From Endobacterium cereale (lineage in GTDB: Bacteria; Pseudomonadota; Alphaproteobacteria; Rhizobiales; Rhizobiaceae), in assembly GCF_009617585.1 (NCBI RefSeq), contig NZ_WIXI01000046.1, positions 186,001 through 250,000 of the forward strand: a stretch of 64,000 bases of DNA, in the 5' to 3' direction. A program made the translations under genes and the position numbers. Of this stretch, positions 55,628 to 64,000 are shown one piece after another. The stretch's first letter is position 1, and every line of letters starts with the position of its first letter. Below the pieces are notes generated by a model, which was not told the DNA's origin, made no database searches, and saw only the letters and a list, made by a program, of their open reading frames with translations.

Positions 55628-56080
55628 ATGTCGGCGGGTTCTGCGTTTCGCCGGATGGTGAGCAAGCCAATGATTCAACGGGTTATGATCGTTGAGGATG
55701 AATTCCTCATAGCACTCGATGTGGCCGAAACCATTGAAAGCATGGGGCTGGAAGTCTCCGGTTTTGCGAGCGGACGCAAACATGCGATGGCACTTGCGGC
55801 CTCTTCCGACATCGCGCTCGTGGACATCAACCTTTCAGACGGCCCGACCGGACCGGATATCGCCCGGCAGTTGGCCGAGGAATTCGGAATCACCGTCATC
55901 TTCATGACCGCCAACCCGGAAGACGTGAACGATGGCGTTGAAGGCACGCTCGGTGTTCTGACCAAACCGGCCATGCCGGAAGTGCTGGAACAGTCGATCA
56001 ATTACGCGATCGCCAGCCGCATTGGCGGCATCGCCTCTGTTCCGCGTGAACTGCACGTGTTCCGCCAGACCCAGCATTGA
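55628..56080 (+). CDS. Stand-alone receiver (CheY-like) protein
   Basis: A 150-residue protein consisting of one receiver domain after a 19-residue N-terminal stretch. Pocket VEDEF, phosphoacceptor Asp in IALVDINLSDG, Thr in IFMTAN and Lys in LTKPA are present. There is no output domain and no kinase nearby. ATG at 55628 with GGGGAC upstream. It resembles the alphaproteobacterial DivK-like or FrrA/LovR-like class of single receivers, but the partner is unknown. Confidence 0.9.
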   Translation: MSAGSAFRRMVSKPMIQRVMIVEDEFLIALDVAETIESMGLEVSGFASGRKHAMALAASSDIALVDINLSDGPTGPDIARQLAEEFGITVIFMTANPEDVNDGVEGTLGVLTKPAMPEVLEQSINYAIASRIGGIASVPRELHVFRQTQH

Positions 56081-56172
56081 AGCCCAACTTTGAGAGTCCG
56101 GCACTGACGATCATCACGACGCAGTTGCAACCGCTTGCCAAGATCGCAGGCGACGACTAAATCTTTCACCGC

Positions 56173-56259
56173 TCTAACGGGGTGCTGCATGCAAATGCGG
56201 CTGAGAGGCTTTGCCAACCCGCGGAACCTGATCCGGCTAACACCGGCGGAGGGATTAGA
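56173..56259 (+). promoter_or_regulatory. TPP riboswitch controlling thiBPQ
   Basis: Carries the Thi-box hallmarks: GGGGTGC, GCGGCTGAGAGG, AACCTGATCCGG and TAACACCGGCGGAGGGA. P1 arms TCTAA (56173) and TTAGA (56259) close the element. It ends 50 bases before thiB. No terminator follows, so translation control is likely. Confidence 0.95.
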
Positions 56260-56309
56260 CGGCTCATCACCAGCGCCCTATTCCCAAATATCGAATTGAG
56301 GAGGCGCCG

Positions 56310-57326
56310 ATGCGCATGACAAACACTTTTCTGGCCACGGCCATGGCAGCCGCATTTTCCTTCGTCCTGCCCGCCATGGCGCAGGAGAAGAAGACACTCA
56401 CCGTCTATACCTATGAAAGTTTTGTCGCCGAATGGGGCCCGGGGCCCAAAGTGAAGGCAGCATTCGAGGCGACCTGCGGCTGCACAGTAAATTTTGTCGC
56501 CGTCGCCGATGGCGTGGCGCTTTTGACCCGTCTGAAGCTGGAGGGCACCGGCACCAAAGCCGACATCGCCCTCGGCCTCGATACCAATCTCGTCAAGGAA
56601 GCCATCGATACCGGCCTGTTCGAAAAAAGCGGCGTCGACATGAGCAAGCTGACGGTACCGGGCGGTTATCGCGACGATATTTTTGTGCCTTATGACTACG
56701 GGCATTTTGCTGTCGTCTACGATACACAGACACTCAAAAATCCGCCGAAAAGCCTGAAGGAACTGGTCGAGGGCGATCCGTCCCAAAAGATCGTCATCGA
56801 GGATCCGCGCACATCCACCCCCGGTCTAGGTCTGCTGCTCTGGGTGAAATCGGTTTACGGCGACAAGGCCCCTGAAGCTTGGGCGCAGTTGAAGAAGCGC
56901 GTGCTGACGGTCACGCCCGGCTGGTCGGAAGCTTATGGCATGTTCACCAAGGGCGAAGTGCCGATGGTACTGTCCTACACGACCTCGCCCGCCTATCATA
57001 TGGTGGAGGAAAACAGCGACCGGTATCAGGCCGCCGCCTTTGAGGAAGGGCATTACATCCAGATCGAAGTGGCCGGCCTTTTGAAAAATACGCCGAACAA
57101 AGAACTCGCTCAGCAATTTCTCGCCTTTATGGTGACGCCGGCTTTTCAGGATGAAATCGCCACCACCAACTGGATGATGCCGGCCGCGCCGATCGAAAAG
57201 CCGCTGCCAAAAGCGTTCGACACGCTGGTGAAACCGGCAAAGACATTCCTGATGGACCCTGCCCAAGTGGCGAAAAACCGTCGTGCCTGGATCGACGAAT
57301 GGCTGGCCGCCATGAGCCTGAACTGA
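56310..57326 (+). CDS. thiB: Thiamine ABC transporter substrate-binding protein
   Basis: A 338-residue periplasmic protein. Signal peptide to AMAQ (residue ~25), then [31 protein letters not shown], and [15 protein letters not shown], which are the thiamine/TPP-binding ThiB pattern. GGAGG precedes the ATG. First gene of thiBPQ under the TPP riboswitch. Confidence 0.95.
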   Translation: MRMTNTFLATAMAAAFSFVLPAMAQEKKTLTVYTYESFVAEWGPGPKVKAAFEATCGCTVNFVAVADGVALLTRLKLEGTGTKADIALGLDTNLVKEAIDTGLFEKSGVDMSKLTVPGGYRDDIFVPYDYGHFAVVYDTQTLKNPPKSLKELVEGDPSQKIVIEDPRTSTPGLGLLLWVKSVYGDKAPEAWAQLKKRVLTVTPGWSEAYGMFTKGEVPMVLSYTTSPAYHMVEENSDRYQAAAFEEGHYIQIEVAGLLKNTPNKELAQQFLAFMVTPAFQDEIATTNWMMPAAPIEKPLPKAFDTLVKPAKTFLMDPAQVAKNRRAWIDEWLAAMSLN

Positions 57327-57330
57327 TCCC

Positions 57331-58956
57331 ATGCTGACAAGCGCTGAGCGACAACGCGGTTATGCCGGCGGCGGCGTGGTTTTCGCCGGCATCGTCCTGT
57401 TCATCGCTCTCGCCGTGTTTGCCCTTCTCTCCTTTGATAGTGGCGAGACCGACCGGCCGCTGTTCGACGCCTATGTCTGGCGCATCCTGCGTTTCACACT
57501 TTGGCAGGCGGGCCTCTCCACACTGCTGTCGCTGGCGCTGGCCCTGCCGGTGGCCTTGGCGCTTGCCCGTCAGCCAAAATTTCCCGGCCGCATCTGGATC
57601 ATCCGGCTGATGGCCGTGCCGATGGGCCTGCCGGTGCTGATCGGCGCGCTTGGCCTGATCGGCATATGGGGTCGAACCGGCATTCTGAACTCGGCGCTTG
57701 CCGCAATCGGGCTGAGCGAGCCGATCAGCATTTATGGCTTGAGCGGCATTCTGATCGCGCACGTGTTCTTCAATCTCCCGCTGGCTTGCCGGCTTTTGCT
57801 GGCCGGGTTGGAGCGGCTGCCGCCGGATTATTGGCGGCTATCCGCCAGCCTCGGCCTGCCCGCTCTCTCCGTCTTCCGTTTCGTCGAATGGCCGGCGGTA
57901 AAACCTCTGCTCGCCGGTGTCGCCGGGCTGGTCTTCATGCTCTGCGCCACCAGTTTTACGCTGGTTCTGGTGCTGGGTGGCGGGCCGGCAGCGACCACGC
58001 TGGAAGTGGCCATCTACCAGTCGCTGCGTTTCGATTTCGATCCTGCACGGGCGATCTCGCTGGCGCTGCTGCAGATCGCGGTGACGGCAACCATACTGGC
58101 ACTGATGGCACTGTTGCCGACACCAAGCGCTGACAGCACCGCAACCGGTCGTGCGGCACGACGCTTTGATGGCACCGGTTTTGGCGCGCGAGCCTGGGAT
58201 AGGATCATCGTGGTCCTCGCTGTGCTTTTTCTCTGCCTCCCCTTAGCCTCCATCCTTTTGGCCGGGCTGAAAGCCGATTTCGCGCGACTATTGACCGCTC
58301 CCGTCTTTTGGAAAGCGGCATGGACGAGTTTGTGGATCGCATTCCTCGCCGGACTGATATCGCTGACAACATCCATCGCCATCATCAATGCCCGCGCCGC
58401 CATTACCGATGCCCGCAAACCCGGCCTCACGGCGCGCGGTTTTTCCGCCCTTCTCGCCAGCCTTTCGTCGCTCGTGCTGCTCGTGCCGCCGGTGGTGATC
58501 GGCACCGGCTGGTTCCTTCTGCTTCGGCCTTATGGAGACGTAGCGAGTTTTGCGCCGCTGCTCGTGGTGATGATCAACGCCATGACAGCCCTTCCCTTCG
58601 TCATACGCGTCCTGTCGCCTGCCTTTGCGACCCACCGACAGTACACAGCGCGGCAGACGGCCAATCTCGGCATTTTCGGTTTTTCCCGGCTACGGCTGAT
58701 CGACCTGCCGGTTCTGACGGCGCCGCTCGCCACCGCCTTTTCTTTCGCCATGGCACTGTCGCTGGGTGATCTCGGGGCGGTCGCCCTGTTCGGATCGGAA
58801 GATCTCGTCACCCTGCCCTGGCTGGTCTATAGCCGTTTGGGCAGTTACCGTACGGCCGACGCCGACGGGTTTGCGCTGATTTTGGCCCTCCTGTGCCTCG
58901 GCCTGACGATTGCCGGCACGGTGGGACAACGCGGCAGGAAAGACGACGGATCATGA
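57331..58956 (+). CDS. thiP: Thiamine ABC transporter permease
   Basis: A 541-residue permease with two fused halves of about six helices each and two inner-membrane EAA-like loops (RLPPDYWRLSASLGLPALSVFRFV in the first; DTNLG-type RQTANLGIFGFSRLRLIDLP in the second). This is the ThiP layout. Four bases after thiB, and its stop overlaps thiQ by four bases. Confidence 0.93.
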   Translation: MLTSAERQRGYAGGGVVFAGIVLFIALAVFALLSFDSGETDRPLFDAYVWRILRFTLWQAGLSTLLSLALALPVALALARQPKFPGRIWIIRLMAVPMGLPVLIGALGLIGIWGRTGILNSALAAIGLSEPISIYGLSGILIAHVFFNLPLACRLLLAGLERLPPDYWRLSASLGLPALSVFRFVEWPAVKPLLAGVAGLVFMLCATSFTLVLVLGGGPAATTLEVAIYQSLRFDFDPARAISLALLQIAVTATILALMALLPTPSADSTATGRAARRFDGTGFGARAWDRIIVVLAVLFLCLPLASILLAGLKADFARLLTAPVFWKAAWTSLWIAFLAGLISLTTSIAIINARAAITDARKPGLTARGFSALLASLSSLVLLVPPVVIGTGWFLLLRPYGDVASFAPLLVVMINAMTALPFVIRVLSPAFATHRQYTARQTANLGIFGFSRLRLIDLPVLTAPLATAFSFAMALSLGDLGAVALFGSEDLVTLPWLVYSRLGSYRTADADGFALILALLCLGLTIAGTVGQRGRKDDGS

Positions 58957-59672
58957 CATCGAACCAACCATCCGGTATTCGATTGCAGAACGTCAGCCTG
59001 ACGCTGGGCACGAAAAATTTCCGCTTCGACTGTGAATTGCCGGCCGGTGCGATCACGGCCATTACCGGCCCGTCCGGATCCGGTAAATCGACGCTTCTCA
59101 ACCTTATTGCCGGTTTCGAAACGTCAGAGAGCGGCAGGGTGATAATTGGCGCCACCAATGTCACAGCGCTGCATCCTTCGCAGCGTCCCGTTTCGCTGGT
59201 GTTTCAGGATAATAATCTCTTTGCCCATCTCGACCTCGCCACCAATATCGGCCTCGGCATTCATCCTTCGCTAAAATTGTCCGCGCCCGACGGGAAACGC
59301 ATTAGCACCGCTCTGGAGCGCGTGGGGCTTGCAGGATACGAAAAACGCAAACCTGGCACGTTGTCCGGCGGCGAACGGCAACGCGCCGCCTTTGCGCGTG
59401 CGCTGGTGCGGGAACGTCCCGTTTTGCTGCTCGATGAACCTTTTGCCGCACTCGATCCTGGCCTGCGGCAATCGATGGCAGCTCTATTGCTGGAGCTTCA
59501 TCGCGAAACGAGGAATACGGTGGCTATCGTGACACACGATGCCGGCGAACTGCGCCAGCTGGCGGATCACGCACTCTTCATCGACCACGGCGAGATCACC
59601 TTGCAGGCGGAAATAGCGGTGTTTCTGATGCGTCGCGATGTGCCGGGCCTCACGGAATTCCTCGACTTGTGA
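58953..59672 (+). CDS. thiQ: Thiamine ABC transporter ATP-binding protein
   Basis: A 239-residue ATPase: Walker A GPSGSGKST, LSGGERQRAAFARAL, Walker B VLLLDEPFAALD and H-loop VTHDAGE. The very close coupling to thiP (ATGA overlap at 58953) confirms the start. It completes the ThiBPQ importer, which takes up thiamine, TMP and TPP. No terminator is obvious after it. Confidence 0.95.
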   Translation: MTSNQPSGIRLQNVSLTLGTKNFRFDCELPAGAITAITGPSGSGKSTLLNLIAGFETSESGRVIIGATNVTALHPSQRPVSLVFQDNNLFAHLDLATNIGLGIHPSLKLSAPDGKRISTALERVGLAGYEKRKPGTLSGGERQRAAFARALVRERPVLLLDEPFAALDPGLRQSMAALLLELHRETRNTVAIVTHDAGELRQLADHALFIDHGEITLQAEIAVFLMRRDVPGLTEFLDL

Positions 59673-59904
59673 AAAAGCGTCACCGGCCGTGCCACAATTT
59701 GGACGTGGGCTGATGCAAAGTCCGCTATCCGAACCATAACGGATTGATAATTACTTGCAAAAGCTGGGTTTCTTTCTATTTCCTTGGATATCGGTGCATG
59801 CGGCATCCAAAATCAGCTAAGTGGAATATGACGTTTGGCAGGTTTCATATGTTGGGTCATTATAAGGGCCCTGCAGAGAAGCTTGCCATAACAGGCTTGA
59901 GCAA

Positions 59905-61455
59905 ATGACGGTTGGCAACGCGGCGAGAGAGATGACGGAAGGCTGGACCAGAAAAGCATGCAGTGACGCGCCCGCGACGACACCACGTCGCCTGCGGTCT
60001 GCCGCGCTATGTCTGCTGCTTGCCGGCGCCACGGCTCTTTCCAGCTGCCAGTCGATCCTCGACCAGACCTATCAGGCCAATGTCTCGCCATCGTCCAATC
60101 CGCAGATCGTCGATGAAGTGCAGAAGAACGATCCCCGCGCCCAGATGGGAGCACGCGAACATCCGCGCATCGTTGCAAGTTATGGCGGCGAATATCACGA
60201 TGCCAAGACGGAACGTCTTGTTGCCCGCATTGCCGGTGCGCTGACGGCGGTTTCGGAAAACCCCAACCAGTCTTTCCGCATCACCATTCTGAATTCTCCG
60301 GCCATCAACGCCTTCGCCCTGCCCGGCGGTTATCTTTACGTGACCCGCGGCCTTCTGGCGCTCGCCAATGATGCCTCGGAAGTTGCGGCCGTGCTCTCGC
60401 ACGAAATGGGCCACGTTACCGCCAATCATGGCATCGAGCGACAGAAACGCGAAGAAGCGGAAGTGATCGCCAGCCGGGTGGTGGCCGAAGTGCTCTCCAG
60501 CGATCTCGCCGGCAAAGCAGCGCTTGCCCGCGGCAAACTGAGGCTCGCAGCCTTCTCACGCCAGCAGGAGCTGCAGGCAGACGTGATCGGCGTGCGCATG
60601 CTGGGTGAAGCCGGTTACGACCCCTATGCATCGCCGCGTTTCCTCGATTCCATGGCGGCCTATGCGCGTTATTCGGCGGTCGATCCGGACAACGACCAGA
60701 GCCTCGACTTCCTGTCCAGCCATCCGAACGCGCCGCAACGTGTCGAATTGGCGCGCCAGCATGCCCGCAACTTTGGCCAGGAAGGCGCGGTTGGGGATCG
60801 TGGCCGCGACTATTACCTCGCCGGCATCGATGGACTGCTTTATGGCGACAGCCCCGAAGAAGGTTATGTCCGCAACGAGACATTCCTGCATGGCGGGCTC
60901 GGCATCCGTTTCGACGTGCCGGAAGGGTTTCGTATCGACAACAAGGTCGAAGCGGTACTGGCAACCGGCCCGAACGAAACTGCGATCCGTTTCGACGGCG
61001 TTGCCGCCGGTGATACCGGCAGCCTGACCAATTACATGACCAGCGGCTGGGTGGCCGGACTGCTGCCCGATACCGTTCGCGAAATCTCCGTCAACGGTCT
61101 GCCCGCGGCAACCGCTCGCGCCAGCGCCGAGCGCTGGGATTTCGACGTCACCGTCATCCGCATCGACAAGCAGATCTTTCGTTTCCTGACGGCCGTGCCG
61201 AAGGGCAGCGCCATTCTGCAGCCGACGGCGGATATACTGCGCCAGAGCTTTCGCCGTATGACCCCGCAGGAGATCGCCAGCCTGAAGCCGCTGCGCGTAC
61301 GCGTGGTGACAGTGAGCGCCAACGACACCATCGCCAGCCTTGCGGCGCGGATGATGGGTACCGATCGCAAGCTCGACCTGTTCAAGCTGATCAACGCCAT
61401 GCCCGCCAGCGCGACAGTATCGCCGGGACAGAAGGTCAAGATCATTTCCGAATAA
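59905..61455 (+). CDS. M48-family metalloprotease lipoprotein (BepA-like)
   Basis: A 516-residue protein. Lipobox ALSSC near residue 48 places it in the periplasm as a lipoprotein. Zinc motif SHEMGHVTANHG near residue 170, and QQELQADVIGVRML for the third ligand. The rest lacks classical TPR repeats but ends with a LysM-like segment (VVTVSANDTIASLAARM to SPGQKVKIIS). Most likely an envelope quality-control protease that processes outer-membrane proteins. Start may be ATG at 59905 or 59932; the second has GAGAGAG just before it. Followed by a strong terminator. Confidence 0.87.
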   Translation: MTVGNAAREMTEGWTRKACSDAPATTPRRLRSAALCLLLAGATALSSCQSILDQTYQANVSPSSNPQIVDEVQKNDPRAQMGAREHPRIVASYGGEYHDAKTERLVARIAGALTAVSENPNQSFRITILNSPAINAFALPGGYLYVTRGLLALANDASEVAAVLSHEMGHVTANHGIERQKREEAEVIASRVVAEVLSSDLAGKAALARGKLRLAAFSRQQELQADVIGVRMLGEAGYDPYASPRFLDSMAAYARYSAVDPDNDQSLDFLSSHPNAPQRVELARQHARNFGQEGAVGDRGRDYYLAGIDGLLYGDSPEEGYVRNETFLHGGLGIRFDVPEGFRIDNKVEAVLATGPNETAIRFDGVAAGDTGSLTNYMTSGWVAGLLPDTVREISVNGLPAATARASAERWDFDVTVIRIDKQIFRFLTAVPKGSAILQPTADILRQSFRRMTPQEIASLKPLRVRVVTVSANDTIASLAARMMGTDRKLDLFKLINAMPASATVSPGQKVKIISE

Positions 61456-61478
61456 TCGGCTTTCCAAATAGCGGATAC

Positions 61479-61516
61479 GAAAAAGCCTCCGAACATTCCG
61501 GTTCGGAGGCTTTTTC
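61479..61516. terminator. Bidirectional terminator between the M48 protease and rpoH
   Basis: Sixteen-base perfect stem GAAAAAGCCTCCGAAC / GTTCGGAGGCTTTTTC with a six-base loop; T-runs appear on both strands. Serves both converging genes. Confidence 0.95.
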
Positions 61517-61571
61517 AATTGGCATGGCCGGACACGAACCGTGCCGGCTCAATTCCCAAAATTGCCGTCGC

Positions 61572-62435
61572 TCAGGACACGGCTGCCATCTGGGGGTTCA
61601 TGGTCACCAGAGCCGATTTCAGCTTCTCGATGGCGCGGCTTTCGATCTGGCGCACGCGCTCCTTGGAAATACCGAGCTCCGCACCGAGGGCTTCAAGCGT
61701 CGCGCCTTCATCGGTGAGGCGACGGGCGCGAATGATCTTCTTTTCACGATCGTTGAGCTTGGTCAGTGCGCCTTGCAGCCATTTCATGCGGCGTTCGCCG
61801 TCGATCATGCCGGAAACCTGTTCGTCCGGAAGCGGCTCTGCGCTCTCCAACATGTCGAGACGTTCGCCACTGTCGGAATCGCCGGCAATCGAAGGTGCCT
61901 GCAGCGAGGCATCATTGCCGGAAAGGCGCGCATCCATGGTCTGCACATCGGCAACACTGACGCCTAGCGCCACTGCGATTTCCTCGTGAATGGCCTGGGC
62001 GGTGAGGTTGTTATCACCACGGGCAAGCTTTGCGCGCAGCCGGCGCAGATTGAAGAACAGCGCCTTCTGCGCGGAACTGGTACCGCCACGTACGATTGAC
62101 CAGTTACGCAGGATGTAATCCTGCATCGATGCGCGGATCCACCAGCTGGCATAGGTGGAGAAACGAACATCGCGTGCAGGCTCAAACCTTGCCGCCGCCT
62201 CGAGAAGCCCTACATAGCCTTCTTGTACGAGGTCGCTCATGGGAAGTCCGAAGCCGCGAAACTTCGATGCCATCGCGATCACGAGACGCATATGGGCAAG
62301 CGCAATCTGGTTGCGAGCGTCCTGGTCCTGATCGTCCTTCCAGCGCACGGCGAGGTCTTTTTCCTCCTCCCGGGCCAAGTAAGGTGCCGACATGGCGATC
62401 TTGATCATATTACGGTCTGCGGACATGGCATTCAT
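61572..62435 (-). CDS. rpoH: Sigma-32 (RpoH2-type) heat-shock sigma factor
   Basis: A 287-residue sigma factor with region 2 (LVQEGYVGLLEAAARFEPARDVRFSTYASWW), the RpoH-box RNWSIVRGGTSSAQKALFFN, and region 4 with LGAELGISKERVRQIESRAIEKL. The RpoH-box identifies sigma-32 rather than RpoD or EcfG. Its start, MNAMSADRNMIKIAMSAPYL, is the RpoH2-type of rhizobia, active in oxidative and general stress more than heat. AGGAG precedes the ATG at 62435. carD lies upstream on the same strand but a terminator separates them. Confidence 0.93.
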   Translation of the reverse strand: MNAMSADRNMIKIAMSAPYLAREEEKDLAVRWKDDQDQDARNQIALAHMRLVIAMASKFRGFGLPMSDLVQEGYVGLLEAAARFEPARDVRFSTYASWWIRASMQDYILRNWSIVRGGTSSAQKALFFNLRRLRAKLARGDNNLTAQAIHEEIAVALGVSVADVQTMDARLSGNDASLQAPSIAGDSDSGERLDMLESAEPLPDEQVSGMIDGERRMKWLQGALTKLNDREKKIIRARRLTDEGATLEALGAELGISKERVRQIESRAIEKLKSALVTMNPQMAAVS

Positions 62436-62742
62436 CACGGTCTCCTTGAAACAAGTTGATCCGGCAAAGACATCGCAATTCCACAGACCAAGACGTAAAG
62501 CATGGTTAAACCATTGAAATACGGCATTTCTGTCGTGAAATTGTGGTGTCGTTGCGCCCCTCGTTGCGTCGCTCGTCGTAAGGGATACGCAGCTTGCGCC
62601 ATGTCCCCCGTGAGTGGAAAAACGTCCGGTCCCATCAGACATCAGAACGCCGTTCCGGCGGGGTAACGCTTAGAACCAGAAATGGTTCCAATAAAAAACC
62701 CGGCAAAGCCGGGTTTTTTAATTCAGGTCAATGCGGCCTCGA
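62436..62742. other. Region between rpoH and carD
   Basis: About 307 bases. It must hold the rpoH promoter. It contains one strong terminator (62693-62719) and a small GAACC/GGTTC hairpin at 62672-62689. Nothing else is seen. Confidence 0.5.
62693..62719 (-). terminator. Terminator after carD
   Basis: Twelve-base perfect stem AAAAAACCCGGC / GCCGGGTTTTTT with a three-base loop; T-runs on both strands. Confidence 0.93.
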
Positions 62743-63315
62743 TCAGGCCGCTTCTTCCTCTTGAGCGTCGTCTTCCTCGACCGACTTGCCACGCTTAGGA
62801 CCCTTGGCAAGATTGGTCTCGATAAGACGGACAGCTTCCGTATCCGACATCTTGTTGACGGCGGCGAGTTCGCGCGCCATGCGATCGAGAGCAGCTTCAT
62901 AAAGCTGACGCTCGGAATAGGACTGCTCCGGCTGGTTTTCAGCGCGATAAAGATCGCGAACAACTTCCGCAATCGAGATCAGGTCGCCGGAATTGATCTT
63001 CGCATCATATTCTTGAGCGCGACGCGACCACATGGTGCGCTTCACACGAGCCTTGCCCTGTACGACCTTCAATGCACGTTCGACGAAATCGGTTTCGGCG
63101 AGCTTGCGCATGCCGATGCTGACAGCCTTGGCGACCGGCACTTTGAGGCGCATCTTGTCCTTTTCGAAATCGATGACGAAAAGTTCGAGCTTCATGCCCG
63201 CAACTTCCTGCTCTTCGATTGTGGATATCGTGCCCACTCCATGCGCAGGATAGACAATGGATTCACCAGTCTTGAAGCCGTGGCGCGCTGAAGGTTTTTT
63301 CTGCTGGGTCGTCAT
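62743..63315 (-). CDS. carD: CarD-family transcriptional regulator
   Basis: A 190-residue CarD/CdnL-like factor. TGESIVYPAHGVGTISTIEEQEV is the RNA-polymerase-interaction (Tudor-like) start, followed by MRLKVPVAKAVSIGMRKL and a helical C-terminal DNA-binding domain with SRRAQEYDAKINSGD. CdnL-like proteins stabilise open complexes, particularly at rRNA promoters. The C-terminus is acidic (EEDDAQEEEAA). The gene is beside fdxA as in most Rhizobiales; a TTATTC-free 417-base gap lies upstream. Confidence 0.93.
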   Translation of the reverse strand: MTTQQKKPSARHGFKTGESIVYPAHGVGTISTIEEQEVAGMKLELFVIDFEKDKMRLKVPVAKAVSIGMRKLAETDFVERALKVVQGKARVKRTMWSRRAQEYDAKINSGDLISIAEVVRDLYRAENQPEQSYSERQLYEAALDRMARELAAVNKMSDTEAVRLIETNLAKGPKRGKSVEEDDAQEEEAA

Positions 63316-63732
63316 TCTTACAATACACTCCCTGTTACGCTCCCGGCATTATGCCGGGGCCGGGTCAGTCAGGCCCGGATGAGACGGGGGAAACCGTCGG
63401 GTGACTCCATTACTGTGCCGCGCAAGCGCGTACGAAAAAAACAACAGGATCACAATTAGCGATCGACCCGGACTTATTCAAAACTCGCGGGATCGTGCGA
63501 AAGGGACGTGTTGTTTTCGTGATGTTTTTAGGGCACACGCATGCCGCTTTGTGGAACAGTATTGGTTGTCTACCACAAAAATAGGCGGAAATCAATGATT
63601 TGGTTTCGCCGTTGCGAAGAAACAACGCCCGAATCACTGCGCAAGGGTTAGGCAATGCCGAATGGCATTGTTTGCTTTCGTTGAAAAGGCCGTACCAGCG
63701 GCAGAAAAATTCACCGCCAAACTGCCTGTCAA
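63316..63732. other. Gap between carD and fdxA, no gene seen
   Basis: About 417 bases. There is one GC-rich hairpin (CCGGCATTATGCCGG) near 63342-63356 and a short GCCGAATGGC hairpin near 63657. I see no tRNA or terminator with a clear T-run. It should hold the carD promoter; the fdxA 3' end lies at the right. Confidence 0.5.
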
Positions 63733-64000
63733 TTAGTCGCCGGAGCCTGGTTCAGCCGAGAAGAACTGCTCGAACTTGTCCGTCACGCCGTCCATTTCCT
63801 TGGCTTCCGGCATGGCATCACGCTTGATTGTGATATTCGGCCAGACCTGCGCATATTCGGCGTTTACCTTCAGCCACTTGTCGAGACCCGGCTCCGTATC
63901 GGGCTTGATCGCCTCCGCGGGACATTCCGGTTCGCAGACGCCGCAATCGATGCATTCGTCCGGATGGATGACGAGAAAGTTCTCACCCTCATAGAAGCAG
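63733..64000 (-). CDS. fdxA: Seven-iron ferredoxin FdxA, partial
   Basis: The gene runs off the right edge; only the last 88 codons are in the window. The visible 4Fe-4S motif [12 protein letters not shown] is complete, as is the FdxA tail ([21 protein letters not shown] and [13 protein letters not shown]). The 3Fe-4S half lies outside, except its trailing [15 protein letters not shown]. FdxA-type ferredoxins are around 112 residues and transfer electrons in the cytoplasm. Confidence 0.93.
   Translation of the reverse strand, partial: CFYEGENFLVIHPDECIDCGVCEPECPAEAIKPDTEPGLDKWLKVNAEYAQVWPNITIKRDAMPEAKEMDGVTDKFEQFFSAEPGSGD

Overview
The window is a GC-rich, gene-dense stretch of alphaproteobacterial chromosome, most likely from the Rhizobiaceae (Agrobacterium/Rhizobium relatives). 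I infer this from family content and gene order, not from a database search: CarD next to a seven-iron ferredoxin, an RpoH2-type sigma-32 factor, a SAM-II riboswitch before metA, DUF2794, DUF2585/UPF0314, BA14K and IalB proteins, leaderless-looking promoters, and Rhizobiaceae-style short palindromic repeats. Almost everything is housekeeping. I see no prophage, insertion sequence, CRISPR array, toxin-antitoxin pair or obvious genomic island.

Layout. 0-10 kb: IalB-like exported protein (cut by the left edge), an orphan ECF sigma factor, YkvA, pterin carbinolamine dehydratase, 2',3'-cyclic phosphodiesterase, then tesA divergent from the ybbA-ybbP ABC system, a Bax-inhibitor-1 protein, a GNAT acetyltransferase, DUF2794 and DUF1223. 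10-17 kb: TauE permease, aconitase acnA, and the ccmABCDG operon for haem export and cytochrome c maturation. 16.7-25.6 kb: a membrane diguanylate cyclase, the dapF-mtaB-ftsY-yciB-DUF2585 operon, about 1 kb of repeat-rich DNA, and leuC. 25.9-31.3 kb: a BA14K protein and the conserved ffh-chorismate mutase-rpsP-rimM-trmD-rplS translation/SRP cluster. 31.6-39.6 kb: a metallo-beta-lactamase-fold hydrolase, haem oxygenase, L,D-transpeptidase, response regulator plus cyclic-nucleotide-binding protein, xthA, lolA, ftsK. 39.9-46.7 kb: amtB-glnK, tesB, a UbiH-type hydroxylase, Trm112-like and LON-N proteins, a thioredoxin-TPR protein and ProX. 46.9-52.7 kb: tRNA-Gly, an ECF sigma/anti-sigma pair followed by a second BI-1 paralogue and DUF2076, ExoD-like protein, galM, metA. 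53-64 kb: thiamine pyrophosphokinase, a Uup-type ABC-F ATPase, a stand-alone receiver, a TPP riboswitch with thiBPQ, an M48 lipoprotein protease, rpoH, carD and the end of fdxA.

The genes connect in a few ways. Thiamine uptake (thiBPQ under a TPP riboswitch) delivers thiamine that the pyrophosphokinase can activate. metA is controlled by a SAM-II aptamer followed by a terminator. glnK-amtB sits behind a sigma-54-like promoter. The ribosome/SRP cluster and ftsY supply both protein partners of the membrane-targeting pathway.

The most surprising observations are sequence anomalies. acnA lacks about 40 conserved residues, in frame, including an active-site arginine segment. The hydrolase at 31.6 kb appears to have lost a twin-arginine signal start through a one-base shift. 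ftsY carries two inverted copies of a 48-bp repeat translated in frame within its acidic region. leuC has a promoter-linked short upstream ORF that may be leaderless. None of these amounts to a clearly new system; each is stated with its limits below.
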